Origin: Takakia lepidozioides
Taxonomy: Eukaryota; Streptophyta; Takakiopsida; Takakiales; Takakiaceae
DNA length: 60,000 nucleotides
Assembly (NCBI GenBank): GCA_030704615.1
Contig: CM060731.1
Location: 79,218,756-79,278,755 of the forward strand
Direction of reading: 5' to 3'
Part shown: positions 1-12,800 of the stretch, one piece after another
Position numbering within the stretch: the stretch's first letter is position 1
How the letters are laid out: every line of letters begins with the position of its first letter
Program-made: the position numbers and the translations under genes
Notes under the pieces: model-generated
Told to the model about the DNA's origin: nothing
The model's input: only the letters and a program-made list of their open reading frames with translations
Database searches by the model: none

Positions 1-1495
1 CTCCATTTTGCTCGGGAGTATAAGGTGAAGTAAGTTCATGTTTAACGTCTTCTTGGTCAAGGAAAGATTTTACCTCATTTCCAGTGTACTCTCCTCCTCT
101 ATCACTCCTTAGTTTGAGAAGCTTGTTGCCTGTTTCCCTCATTGACTCAGCTATCATCTTCTTGAGACAAGAAAGAACCTCAGATTTCTTTTTAATACAG
201 TACACCAACATGTATCCACTATAGTCATCCTTGAACAACACAAAGTATAAGGCTCCTCTTACCGAAGCTACACTCATGGGACCGCACACATCTATGTGAT
301 AGAATTGTCCTGGCTTCTCAGCTCTCTGTCGCTCATGAGTTATAGGAAAAGATTGCCTATGGTTCTTCCATGTGCACATCCAACACAGAAAAGATCATCG
401 GAGTCTTGGTCTGTAAACTTCAAACCAGTAACCAAACCCTCCCTCTCCATTTTCTTAATCATACCAAAATGGACATGACCCAAACGTTCATGCCATCTTT
501 TGATAGTACCTCTTCCAGTGTCAGTAGTTGCACTGGTGATTGCATTGGCTTGTCCTTCGGGGACATCGATCTTGAACTGCATTTTCCAGAGTTGGCCATC
601 TTTGATTCCAACCATCACTAACTTGCCTTTCTTCGAATACATGCGGCAACAGTCTTTGTCATAGATAGCAACAACTCCCTTATCGGTCAGTTGTCCCACA
701 GACATCAAATTCTTACGTAAATCTGGAACATAAAGTGCATTTTGGATGATCCCTTTTTGCCAAACACCGTTAACTAGGGATTGGATTTCGATATTTCCAA
801 CTCCAACAACCCAAACTGTTGTATCCGTAGCCACTCGAACACCCCATACTCCTTTCTTGACAGGCTTAAGATCTCGGAACCAATACTTCTTGTCGGTCAT
901 ATGTTGCGATGCGGCTGTGTCTGCATACCATGCATCTTCACTTGTTGTGATGTGTGCGTAACAAGCTTGACTCTCCAAACTGAGTGGTATGAGTACTTGA
1001 GGATCCTTATCAAGCTTGTGTGACTGACTGAAAACAGATCCATCAAGAATATGATCTATGATGACGAACACAAAAGAATCATCACTATCTTCACTCATAT
1101 TGCTAGCCTCTCCAACAATGTTTGCCAAAATCTCATTATCAATCTCATGTTCTACATTCGTATCAGTATTGGCCGATAATGGACGTTCGCTCTTGTCATG
1201 AACCTCAGGCTCTTTCTTTTGCTCAGAAACTTCATGATCAACAACCATGAATGCATCTGCTTCTGTCACACAACTAGCCTGACTTCTGCTACTCTGACCT
1301 CTCTCATTCTTCTTAGAATGTGGACATTCTTTGTACCAATGCCCTTCCTCACCACAACCATGACAAGTTGTTTTCTTCTTCAGCTCAGTGATTATTTGTG
1401 CTCTCTCCTTGCGTTGCTCTGGTGTGAGGTTTCTCTTCTGGTTCTGTTTTCCACTACCACCATATTTTCAAGCAAAGAATGTCTTGTCTCTCTCC
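1..1495 (-). mobile_element. Copia retrotransposon: gag zinc knuckle, protease and integrase core (minus strand, partial)
   Basis: Read on the minus strand, this runs in normal Copia order. A CCHC zinc knuckle (C-x2-C-x4-H-x4-C, starting CHGCGEEGH) lies at about 1320-1360. The retropepsin signature YADTAASQHM lies near 900-930. A GAG-pre-integrase region with LGHVHFGMIKKM lies at about 390-450. The integrase core at 1-310 shows HIDVCGPM and RSDRGGEYTG, two of the three catalytic acidic residues, and then runs off the window edge. The main frame spans 340-1269. It is lost near 370-390, where the pre-integrase cysteine region continues in another frame, so a single-base indel is likely. The segment meets an oppositely oriented Copia RT near 1495, so the element is rearranged and not functional as it stands. 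The family call is firm; the cause of the head-to-head layout is inference. Confidence 0.9.
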
Positions 1496-3055
1496 TAGTC
1501 AAAGCAGTACAACAATTAATGGAGGAACCTCAGAACTACGACCAAGCTATTGTTTCTGACAGAGAAGAGTGGGATAAGGCAATGACAGATGAGTATCAAT
1601 CCCTGATGAAGAATGCTACTTGGGAATTATGTGAGTTGCCCAAAGGAAGAAAGGCTGTGAAAAGCAAATGGATATATAAGGTGACATGTAAATCTGATGG
1701 AAGCATTGACCGCTTCAAGGCTCGGGTAGTTGCTAAAGGATATTCTCAGGAATATGGGATTTAACTATGAGCAAACTTTTTCACCTGTTGCCAAGTTTGA
1801 CTCCATCAGGACACTCTTATATATAGCTGCAGTGGAAGATATGGAACTGCTACAGTTCGATGTGAAAACAGTTTTTTTGCATGGGGATTTGGAGGAAGAA
1901 ATTTATATGGAACAGCCACAGGGTTTTGAGGACAAAAAGAACCCAGACTTAGTATGTCGACTGCTCAAAAGTATCTATGGGCTGAAGCAAGCAAGTCGTG
2001 CCTGGAACACCAAGTTCAATGAGTTTCTTATCCAGTATGACTTGCAGCCTACGACAGCAGATCCTTGTGTGTACATCAATAACAAGAAACCCTATGTATT
2101 GTCATCTTTGTGGATGATGGGCTTGGAGGTTGCAAAGATAAACAGAGGTTGAATCATGTGGTTGATCATCCTAACAAGGTTTTTGAGGTTACAGCAGGAG
2201 CAGCGGATTGTTATGTTGGGCTACATATCATCCCAAACCGTGAGCAGATGATGATCTTCATTGATCAAACTCAGTATATTTTGCGCATACTTGTGAAATA
2301 TGGTTTTGATACAGCCAACACTGCCTCTACACCCATGGATTCCAATGTGCAATTGAAATCTTGAAAATGAATAACCAGATTTTCCATTTTCTGAGATTGT
2401 TGGGAGCATCATGTTTGCAATGCTAGGGAGTCGTCCTGATATCGCATTTGCTGTGGGAACAGTTGCAAAATTCTGTACCAAGCCGAAGCATGTATATTGC
2501 AATGCTGTCAAAAGGATCATGAAGTATTTGCGAGGTACATCACATTTCAAGTTATGTTATGCTGCTGGGGATAAGGAGAACACTTCGATGGCATACGCAG
2601 ATGCTGATTTTGCAAGAGATGTCGATGACGGGAAGTCGACAAGTGGGTGCCTTATTTTTTTGAACGGAGCACCAGTTACCTGGATTAGCCATAAGCAGGC
2701 ATGTGTAGCTGGATCGACTACCGAAGCAGAATATGTCGCTGCATCACTGACATCAAAGGAAGTTGTGTGGCTGAGGAGACTGTTGGAGGACATTGGGTTT
2801 CCACAGACTGCTCCTACCACGATTTTTGGTGATAACCAGAGTGCTATAAAGCTTGTGTACAACCCCGAGTATTATCGTCGAACCAAACATATCGACATAC
2901 GCTATCACATGATTCGTGATTTTCAGATCCATCACTTGGTTCAACTGTTGTACATCGGCACTCATGACCAGATCGCAGATATCCTTACAAAAGCTCTACC
3001 AGCAGACAAGTTCAATCGTTTTTGTTTTCTGCTTGGGCTTACCTGCGATCAATGA
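1496..3055 (+). mobile_element. Copia retrotransposon: reverse transcriptase and RNase H (plus strand, broken)
   Basis: The plus strand encodes Copia RT from its first conserved block (EEWDKAMTDEYQSL) through KSKWIYKVT, RFKARVVAKGYSQ, FDVKTVFLHGDLEEEIYMEQ, YGLKQASRAW and the catalytic FVDDGL at about 2108-2125. RNase H follows with YADADFA, GSTTEAEYVA, DNQSAIKL and KHIDIRYH. Frame breaks occur near 1745 and near 2095, and a stop lies near 2362. The reading is therefore split over four frames-worth of pieces (1517-1762, 1730-2150, 2110-2362, 2411-3053). The order RT then RNase H then LTR is normal. The 5' half of the element is inverted on the minus strand just upstream. The RT domain itself is well preserved, so the decay looks moderate in age. 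Confidence 0.93.
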
Positions 3056-3125
3056 GTGGAAGGTTCACGTTACATTGATCAGTTTTTCTTTGATCATGAG
3101 TTGGTGCATCCACAATGAGTGGAAG

Positions 3126-3402
3126 TGTTGAATTTCATTGTGTATACGATGAATGATTCGCTGGACACATAGATGAATTAGTATGCCAGATCATAGGATT
3201 CAAACTGTTTCCTGCCTAAGCGTGTTCCCGCCTAACTGGCTATGGTATCTCTCTGATCTGGTGTAGTTAGATATATGCTCGTGAGTACTCTCTATCTTGT
3301 AACGTTATATGAGCATCTTTTGAGCATGTCGTTGCTCCGTTTCTTACAACTGGTCTACTGTTCTTCCTTTCTATTCTAGTGAGTATTCATCTACGTTCAA
3401 CA
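3126..3402 (+). mobile_element. Copia 3' LTR (277 bp)
   Basis: This block begins TGTTGAA and ends TTCAACA, a perfect 7-bp terminal inversion with TG/CA ends. It follows a short purine-rich stretch (gagtggaag) just downstream of the RNase H stop, as expected for a polypurine tract. A TATA-like gatatatgctcg lies inside. The second LTR is not in the window, so the boundary rests on the terminal inversion and context alone. Confidence 0.75.
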
Positions 3403-4900
3403 AAAATGACATCTGTGATGGAGTTTGTTATTTCCCATTACGACGCCATATGAGTCTACGCTGATTTTATAAGGGATTCAAGGTGAAATATGTACAGCAA
3501 TATGTACCCCAATCATTCAAAAAATAAAATGAAGCAAAGGGCCAGACATGGCTATTGCGCGGTCCTTTAAAGGCCCACATGGAGTGCATCAATAGCCATG
3601 TGAAGGTTCTAGAATGCAGGTGCTCAAGTGTAGCCAACGGCGACTTGGGAAGCCGGCTACCGAGAGCCAAGAAAAAGTGGTGAAGTTGGCTAGCCAAGAG
3701 CCAAGAGGAAGTGGTGTGAGAGCGAGAGCACCTAGGAGGACGTGGAGGGACTCTAGGGTTGGGGGCAAGGGCTGGTGGCACCAAAAGGAATAGAAGAGAG
3801 GCCTTGCTGAGCAGCACTATGGCTCTACTGGGAGGTGAAAGGAACACTCCAAAAGGAGCAGAGGAGAGGCCTTCATCAACCCTATGGTGGTAGTGTGTAA
3901 GGGGTAAGGGGGTGGGGAAACGAAACGAACGAGGGACTTGACGGCACGGAGCGGTGGTAATTGTTAAGGTGGATGGCTTTGCATCCTTCACTATTTCTTT
4001 ATTGGCATGTCACAGTGATATTTGTTTTTATGTGCTAGGGTCTGAATGGGTGTGGCGCAGGAACAACAAGATCTAAAACTATCTTATATGTACGCCAATT
4101 GTTCAAAACTATCTTATGTATACTCCTATGCTATCATCCATATTGGTGGAGGTGTATTTGCGGTGTGACATCCTATAATCTTCCAAATATTACAGGAAAA
4201 AGAAAATCAAATAGTGATGACGACAAGACAATTTCGGCTATCTCAGAGAATAATAAATCCATGGTTGAGTTTATGAAAAAAGATAGTATGATGTGCAATG
4301 CTCACAATGAGTTGGTTTTCATCCTGAGATGAATTTTCATTAAAAAAAAAGCAATTTACATTTTTTCCACTATCCTAATATAATTCTATCCCCTTCTTGT
4401 CCAAAAAAAAAAATGTGGATTCTCAAAGAAGGAGTGTGACAAGTTAGATAAAATTATACAAAATCATCCAAATTATTATTTATTATGTCATAGGAATTGT
4501 CCTTTGTGTCACGATAATGAATGTATCCATGAAACCACCCCTCATAGTCTATCTTCTATATGTGTTACAACTAGGGAGTAGAGAAATATAACATATTCAC
4601 CTCAAATCCTTTATAAAATCGGTGTAGAGGCATACGACGTAATGGAGTATAACAAATTCTGTTGGAGATGTAATTTTGAGCAGAAAAATCGCAATGCATA
4701 TAGTTTGACATAAAAAAATATGTCCGAATGAGGAATATATATGTAGAGCAGTTTCATTCTGCCCTGATTCTAGAGTGGTCCAGGAATTACTGTGGCCTAG
4801 GAATTAGAGGGGGCGCTTATGTAGTAAGGCCACGTGCATTAAGGAATGAGACGAGGGGGTCAAAAAAAAAAAGGAGGAATTGGCCAAATTTAGAATAGAG
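3403..4900. other. Intergenic, no supported gene
   Basis: I see no recognisable protein domain. The stretch at 3467-3990 has an open minus-strand frame, but it is rich in simple purine blocks (gaggaagtgg, gagagcgagagc) and resembles nothing I know. From about 4300 the sequence is A/T-rich with short A-runs. Confidence 0.6.
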
Positions 4901-4931
4901 AGTCTTGTAGGGTTGACATGTGTCCAAGGCC

Positions 4932-4997
4932 TTCTAGAAGGGTCCCCGGGTCGGCGGGCTTCTAGAAGGTCCCACCGTCATGAGAGGGTATATAAGG
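4932..4997 (+). promoter_or_regulatory. Promoter-like cluster: two heat-shock-element cores plus TATA box
   Basis: Two perfect TTCTAGAA palindromes lie at 4932-4939 and 4960-4967, each in a longer shared context (cTTCTAGAAgg). They sit 22-50 bp upstream of TATATAAGG at 4989-4997. Paired nTTCnnGAAn units near a TATA box are the known layout of heat-shock promoters. No convincing ORF follows for more than 600 bp, so this may be the promoter of an unrecognised transcript or of a transposable element. Function is inferred from motifs only. Confidence 0.4.
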
Positions 4998-4999
4998 GA

Positions 5000-5908
5000 G
5001 GCCCCCCTCTTACTACCCAGTAACTTACTACTTATTAAATTAGTAAATAGTGGGCTCTGCAAAGGCAGGCCCCAAAAGAAACAGCAAACATGAATCAATT
5101 AATTAATAGAAACCACAATACCCTCTACCTAGAATAATCTATATTTATGTATTTATTTTTAACATGTTAATGTTTTTTGGGAACATGTTAATTTTTATAT
5201 AAACCTCCAAAATAAAATAAAATGAATTAAAATAATATATAAAACATAAAGTTGAAGAAGCCAACTATAGAGAAGAATGGAACATTTCGAAAAAGGTGGC
5301 ATAAATGCTCTAATTGCAAATGTAACGGACACTTTTGCATCCAGAAATGGATGAAAGAACATGTGTCAGTTTAGGAACCAGAAATAGATACATCATTTGG
5401 ACACTATTTCACGATTGTTCTATCATGAAAGCTCTTAAATCATCAAACTGTGATGAGTTCTGAGTTCGAAACCTTAAACCTTAACTGCTTGGCCCGAAAC
5501 ACTTTTAATAGTATTCATTTAAGGTTGAAGATACAATTAAATAACCACGAACCCTAGTCGCCGAAGTCCTATCGCCACCATATCTCTTCCTCTTCAGATA
5601 TACTTCTGTAACTTACAGTGCCATATCATAGGGTAGGTTTTCTTTCTTGTTCTTGCAAGCTAAACCGCCTGCTCCATTTTCTCCTTCGGAACCAGACAGA
5701 TGGGCAAACAATGTACTCCTGTTTGTTTCTAGATTTGTGTGAGAATGCAAAGTGCAACCGTATCCATAGACTGGTCATGGTTGAGAGAGGATGGATCCGA
5801 CAAACAATTGGAGAAGTCCTTGCAGCAAAAGGGTAGATCGTCCCAGCGCAGATGAATTTCTCTAGAACCAAATTGGGTTGACTTTGTGACAAGATTCATA
5901 ATTCAGAG
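5000..5908. other. Intergenic / possible 5' region of the PIH1 gene
   Basis: The first half is A/T-rich with no ORF of note. The open frames at 5618-5890 on both strands have no recognisable content. The last few hundred bases are presumably 5' UTR or promoter of the gene beginning at 5909, but no clear TATA box places the start of transcription. Confidence 0.4.
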
Positions 5909-8900
5909 ATGGCAGTAGTCGAGAAAGTTTTCAAAGATCTCAACTTATCCCAAGATGTAAGAATTGCTGTCTCCGAGCTGTTTCCATGGAATGTTTCACG
6001 TGACCCCCCTGTTGTTTGTAGTGTAGTGAGGTCTAATAGTACATCACCGGTGTTATGGGAAGGAAATTGCATCAAGTGGCAATCTCTGAATGTAGATGCG
6101 CGGTGAACATGCTCTGGATCACATGATGGCCTTATTCGGGCGCTGCTGTGTGAGGGTTATAATTGCACAGGTCTACAATCCTCACATGTACATACCCAAT
6201 ACAGTCCCATGATTGCAGTGAGAGCATGATGAATAATTTAACATGTTCCTCCTGGTTAGAGCAGCTAGAGAATCGAGATGAGGCAAATGGGGGAGAAAAC
6301 CCTTTGATTCAACAGTGGTTGTAGAACCAGATACGCTCCTTGTACGAATCACAATTGATTCAGTGTTCTATTGAACTTGTATTGCCAAACCCAAGGCTTG
6401 CAAGATCATAGGTAGAGAGAGTACTCTTCCAATGCTGACCTCGATCGAGAAAACTCCAACTACAACCGAATACAAACTTCACAGAGCGTGCTAAGGGGTG
6501 CCCTTAATACTTATTGATCAGGGTTTCCGGACTTCTGAACCTTGAAGACGACGTTGAACATTATTGTCTCACAGACTTATTAACATATGAGAGGGCTCAT
6601 GCATGCTGCGCCAACTCTGGACAGGTCCGTTGAAGAAAATAACCAATATCTGTACGAAGAGTCTAATCACTGCTAAAGTACGATTGCAGAGGAGGGCCTG
6701 TATTCATAATGGAAATAAGTTCCGCTGTCCAGACAGAACTGACAGTGCAGGTAATTATGATCGACAACGAACTTGATTTCAAGGATCTGTGGTTTGGCAG
6801 GAAGTGACACGGCTGACAAAGGCGATGAAGGACCCGAAGTTCATGGAGATGTTTATGGATTATGCCAAAGAACTTACAGACCCTGCTGTCAAAGCGGTGA
6901 CAACTCCTGCAGCCATATTTACTTTCCTGTTTAATCCCTTACTTCTGGCTGTATTCGAAACACTCCCCAGGGAAACTGAACGTTCACTTACTTCCAGGTT
7001 ACAGACATATTTCTTGAGGGACAAGGGGGAAAAAGGTTGGGGCCTAACAGAGGGATTAAGGTCTACTCGTATATTCTGTAGGGACGGATTTCATACATTT
7101 GTTTTTACGGAGTGTGACAGGATTTGGAGAGGCAGTTGAAACGTTGCGAGGGCAACAAAGATGGCAAGGAGAAACTGAACATGGATGGAAAAGACTTGCT
7201 CATTCCATACGCTGACTTCTGTATCAAAACCCGCAACTTGAAAAATGGCCGCAAGGTATGGTTTGCTCGCGTGAGCCTGAGTGTACAGCTTTAATATGAG
7301 TGGTTTTGTACACGATGATACATGTATGGACCTCGGAAAGACTTCAAGCTGGATAGTTCGTAATGATATCAATTCCAAACACTGAAAAACAGACGATAAA
7401 AGACAGTAATTTAAGACCCAACGATTCCAGATTGCCATTTGAAACCCACCTTCAAGGAAATTGTGCAGGTCTTCATCAACCTGTGCTACTCGGAAAAGAT
7501 AGAAAAACCCACATCAGTGCAAGACGTCTTCCGGAATGGCACTCAGTGGCAGATCCCTTACAGTTTGGGCCCTATTCATGAAGACAAAGACAAAGGTACT
7601 CCACCTTCACATACTTTGCATTTGAATACTGGGAGAAACGATACTTGCATGCTGGAGATAAGACAGCTGTGCATTCGTCCTATCCTTCCACTCTGGCACA
7701 ATTAGATTTGAAGTTTGAAGTCTGTACAATATAGGAAGTCCTTACCTGAGCTGAACTGCGATCGCACGTGATTGCAAAGTTGAGCTTGCACACGTGAAGT
7801 GATCTCATCCATGACAGAATTGCACAACTACCAGAGAATTCTGGTGTATATTTGAACACGAGTACTTACTAGAAATTATTATCCTCACGCCTGAGAACCA
7901 TGCCTATGAAGCACTTGGTTATTGTTTAAATCTCCTATATTAAAGAGGCTTAAGTGCTGCTTAGCAGTTGTATTAGTTTAATATGCAGAAGGTTCTCTAT
8001 GTACATGGTCAGTGTTAAATGATCAAGGCGTTGAGCTCCATGCAAGCATATATCTCCGTAGCCTACCTAATTTGAAAGTTGATTTTTTCTGAAGATTTTG
8101 CTTATTAGTTTTGTAAATTTGGATCTGAATGTGATTACTTAATCAGCCAGCCAGATAGAATTGAATTCTAATCTTCTGTTTTTGTGATGACTAGCTGGGA
8201 AGGACTGTGAAGTGCATGACTTCATAGTCGCCACTGAAGCACACGAGAAAGCCAAAGATAGCAAACTCTTCAAGGATTTTCTCGTGGAAACTTGTTTGGA
8301 AGCAATAGAAAAACAACGGGATGGCCAGCTCGATCGAAGTACGCCACCATTGATCCTTGCTGAAAATTGTTGTACTCTGACAAGGCCAGATAGCATTATC
8401 CCCGTAACAGCTACTTGTTGCTTGCAAACCAGAATCCCTGATTGCTGGACACAGTCTGAGAACGACACTTGTCATCAAACACCCACTTGTTGGTCAACAG
8501 GCACAGTACTGCTATATACTTTTGTCCACCCCTCCCAGCACACCACCGAAGACCATATCACTGTACAATTTCCATCTTGAGCTGTGTCTTTAATAAGCTA
8601 AGACTTGGAGTACTCACTCAGCTGGTGTCACTCAACATTTCTCTGAAGCATGCAGAGTACAGATTGCCCAAGTTACAATACAAGGGGCAAAATGGATCCA
8701 AGGACACCAGAATGTTCACCATTCCAAAACCAAAGAAAAAAGGTACACAACATTGCTATCTGCCCTCTTTGCCCATCTACCGTATTGTGCTGTAGCTTAA
8801 TGCAGACTTTCTGCTTCATATGATCCATTGGTATGCTCAGCACCATTACAACTCCATGGGCCACGTACATTGGTCAAAAAATAGCATTTTGGAATGCATT

Positions 8901-9842
8901 CCTCCAGGTACAAAAACGTCACGAAGGTCTTCGGGTAAAGCGAGTTCTTTTACATTCAACCAAAACAACGGAGGCTCCACTATGGAAGCTGATGTTGAGA
9001 AGAAACCTGGACACCCAGATGGTGCACCTAAGGTTTCCTTTCTGCTCAACACAAACACAGGAGATGAGACTCATAACGAGGATTCCACCATGTGTGAGGA
9101 AGTTTCAGACGTTGAAGGGACCGCAGCTAGTGACGGATCCAACCCAAATCCGGTTACATCCATTGGTGACAACAAAACAGAGGTCTTTATGGAGTCGGAG
9201 AGACTTGAGATTAACAGTGAGTGGCCGCCTGGATGGGATGAAGAGGTAGAACCAAAGTGGGAGGTGGTCTACAGCAGCAACGTGGATTATGGCGACTGCT
9301 GGTAATAATGATACCCTTTGCACAACTATTTGTGTTATGCAACAGTAGTTTGAAACGATGAAATACACCTCGATCTGCTCCAAGTTACCTAGCTAGGAAT
9401 ATACGTCAGATTTTCTCGCTGCTGGACTCAGAGAGAGAAAGTGATCAGATGCTCATGATCAGCAAGTCTGTAAGCATGAGGATTAAATTGAATGCTTCGC
9501 AGGGAGGACCATGCAAACCTGAGCAAAGGGCCAGATATCCCAAAACAGATCTTACTGCGTATCACCCTGCCAAACGTGGTACAATTTCTGCTACCAAATC
9601 ACTTTCTCAATGAACTTCCTCACTTTCATCTGCAAAGGGCCTACATATTCTCCAGCTACAATCTTGAAGCTTGTTCGAGACAAATTAGCGACGGAGTTGG
9701 AGCGTAGTTGTTGGATGAATGGATATAAGTTATTAGGAAAACTTACTTTCCTGCCTCCTTGCAGATGAATGTGCTTGACATTGCAGTGGACCTGGTAGGG
9801 GGACTTGTGAGGTTGAGAGTCCCGGGCAAGTACAGACTGGAG
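5909..9842 (+). CDS. PIH1-domain dynein axonemal assembly factor, Kintoun/DNAAF2-like (multi-exon)
   Basis: Predicted exons: 5909-5956, 6801-6896, 7121-7255, 7469-7595, 8195-8338, 8656-8742, 8908 to about 9245, 9549-9578 and 9765-9842. All have GT/AG borders and matching phases. Exons 1-2 join to give the Kintoun-type N-terminal helix (DLNLSQ followed by EVTRLTKAMKDPKF). Exons 3-6 form the PIH1 domain: VFINLCYSEKIEKP, then the hallmark GTQWQIPYSLGP in exon 4, CEVHDF and FLVETCLEAIEKQ in exon 5, YRLPKLQYKG in exon 6. Exon 7 is a low-complexity acidic linker. Exons 8-9 encode the start of a CS-like beta sandwich (ILLRITLPNV, VPGKYRLE). Family members act with HSP90/R2TP in the cytoplasm to preassemble axonemal dynein arms. 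The exon-7 donor is uncertain: reading through gives a stop at 9303-9305. Exons finishing the CS domain were not found, so the true 3' end is open. DNAAF2 versus another PIH paralogue cannot be settled by eye. Confidence 0.85.
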
Positions 9843-12800
9843 GTAAGACGATTTCTTCCCTCAGATGGTTATGTTCTCTTGACCTTTTCCCTTAACACAT
9901 CCTCCAGGAGATGAGATGCTTGACCTCCTTGCTGTTGGACCAGTTTTTCGAGGTAGACTGTCGAGCACTTGGCAAAAGAAATAGTGTCGTCTATTAGCCA
10001 GCAGTACCGAAGATACTATGGATCAGTACATATGATGTTGTAACTTCAAGGAACCTTATAATAGATCATACAAGCGCAACCTCGTTTTCATCTTGGTCGT
10101 GATTGACTCTCGTGATGAAATGCACACTGATCCAGACACAGCTGAAGCACCCAGTGAATGAATCCCAGGGGCGCGCTCGATGGGACAAAAGGAAAAACCA
10201 ACTCAATATCACAATACCGACCATTCCTGTACCATTGCCCTCCCCAAAATCAGAAATCTAGAGGAGGGGAGAGAGAGCTCTAGAGGGAGCTCAGCTCTAG
10301 TCAACTTGGACGCTGCTTTTTGCTCCTAGGTCTTGGGCAACAAAAAGAGGCCATAAGTTGTACAGGTTATTTCTGCTCAAGAGATTCAAAGCTGGAATTT
10401 GGAAAGCACGTGTAAAATCTATTTCAGAATATCTCCATAATTTTTCAGATCAAAGATCTCTTCAAAGATTTTCAGTAAATTGAATCGAGAGTTCAGAATC
10501 CTAGGCGAGAATACACACTGTGTACAAAGAATTTGGGCACGGCCAGTTTTCTACGTCTTGATTTAATTGCAGATCAAACGACTTGTACAGGGATGTCTAT
10601 TCTGTGGAAACAACCTAATCTAAGTTCTCTAGCTAAAAAGACTCGAAGGCCAAGCAAAACTGCCACTAGATACCTCTCCAGAGGACCAGTGACCCTGATG
10701 GTAAACTTCCAACACACTTGGGAAAACTGTCTGACAAGGTGACTAGGATATCAGCAAGGAGGTCACAGGTGGCCGGAAGGGTTCATCTCTCTCCAAGAAG
10801 ACTCCAACTCCAGTAATTTAATAAGAGGCCCCGCAGGATGATTCCTCGCAGACTTAAGTACATGCCAAATCTCGGATTGGGGAAGAATCCATTGTCACCT
10901 CCATTACAGTGCAAAACAAATGGACCCACGAGGGACCCACTTGAGGTATATTCGTGAAGTAGTGATAATAAAACCACAACAAACATGCCGAACTCTGACC
11001 ACTTCCTGGTAGGGATTGAGGTAATTAATTGACACGAGCAACTAGTGAGTGAGCTATAAGTTGGAAGTGGCGAGCAGCGCCCTCCTCAGAACACGGTAGG
11101 TTCTTCGTGTAGTCGCGGTAATCACATTCCATCCTGATCATGTGTGTTGGGGAACGGCTGGCTTCCCCTGCGTAAGGACCTGGCCAGTTTTCCCTTCACG
11201 AGTTGACGGCTAAGATCTATTTTATCATACGGCTGGGATCATGGATCGATCGGCTCTAAATGGATGGTTAGGATCAAAACCTAAACTTTGCCCATCACAG
11301 ATCGACAGCCAAGATTTGCTCAAAAGACCCGCTTGTCCTGTTACGCCGTGGACCCCATGGGCTGGGGCAGAGAGGCAGGTAGTTCTCTTTTCACACGGTC
11401 TACTAATGCAGATTTTACGTGAGTTAAAGTCCTGTAACTCGGGCTTTACGCGAATCAAGATTCCCAGGCCCTCAGGTCTATGGAATCTTGAATCGCGTAA
11501 AGCCCTCGTCGCAGGACTTTACCTAATACGTGAGTGCCATATGTATTGGGTAAAATCCTGCAGCTTTACGCGATTCGAGATTCCATAGCCCCGAGGGCGG
11601 TACATACATAATCGTAGGGCTGATCGTGCGGGCACACCGCAATGTGTCAGGGCACAGCCCGAGCCTAGCCCAAATGGCACACAAAACCGTTTGAGTTTCT
11701 GCCGACGCAGATACAAGCCGCTGCTTCGGCGGGCGGCCTGGTGTGCTTGGTTGTTTTACGATTGCAATCCCATCACAAAGGTGGCGAGGCAGCTTCCTCT
11801 CAGGAGCTTCAAACGAAGGCCCAGATGTGTGTGCATGACTGTGGACCTCTTGGACCTGCCATATTGAGTATCGAAGATCACAGTTAGGCGGGATGGTTTA
11901 CTTTAAACTAATCGACATATCAAGCGGGGGCGACCAGCGGGGCTTGTAAATTTTTTCAATTGCAGATTTTCTGAGTTGTAGGCCATCCTAGCACCCATAA
12001 TCGGACAGTACTCGGCTGGATGGGACTGAATGATGCAGCTAACTCCCTTGGATAACATTCTGAGAAATTCAGTGCCTGCTCAAATTACAGTAAGGGACCT
12101 TCAATGGCTGTTTTGGGGATGTGCAGCCTGGTTGGGTGGACACTGCATCAACCAAGAGAGTTACACACTCTGAGCCAGACTATCTTGTGCATTGATCTGG
12201 CAAGGAAGATCACTTAAAGGGGAGATTCTCAGGAGATTCTAAAATGGATGCTGCCAGCGCATCCTCCACATTGAATTCAAGATGCCTTTACCATAATATA
12301 TAACCCAAAGTGGCAAAATGTGTGAGGTTGTGATACTTTTGCCAACATTCCATGCTTCAACAGACATTATAAGATCACTGTCAAAGTTTCATTGCAGCAA
12401 AGACACCTCCACAGGGCATGCACAAAAATTTGGACTGCCCACTACTAATGCAATCCAGACTTGATATCAGTAGTCTCTGCAATTTGTATTTCGCATTGTT
12501 CCACACGCGCTGACTTAGGCTAGAGACAATATTTAAGGATGGCACTAAAAAAAGGAAATAACTACATATGTAGTCTGTGGTGGATGTCTGAAGGACTTTC
12601 TCCCCAACACCCTGACGACTTTTGCCTACAATGTGACATGCAGAGATCCTTCGAATGGGAGTTTCAGGTAAGATAGAGTGAATCTAAGGCCAAACATCAT
12701 CTCAAAGCAGGTGATTAGCTTCTCCCAGCTCTTGACTGAGCCCTAACAAAAACCAAGCCAGACACTTTTTGCTAAAAGGAAGCTTCGCGCCAGGTTTCCC

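Noticed and set aside
3467-3991. 174-residue minus-strand ORF
   Set aside because: Low-complexity composition from purine-rich repeats, no motif, no splice or start support.
9246-9305. True stop of the PIH1 gene at 9303-9305
   Set aside because: Two further in-phase exon candidates encoding a CS-like domain follow at 9549-9578 and 9765-9842, so the stop is probably in an intron; not fully excluded.
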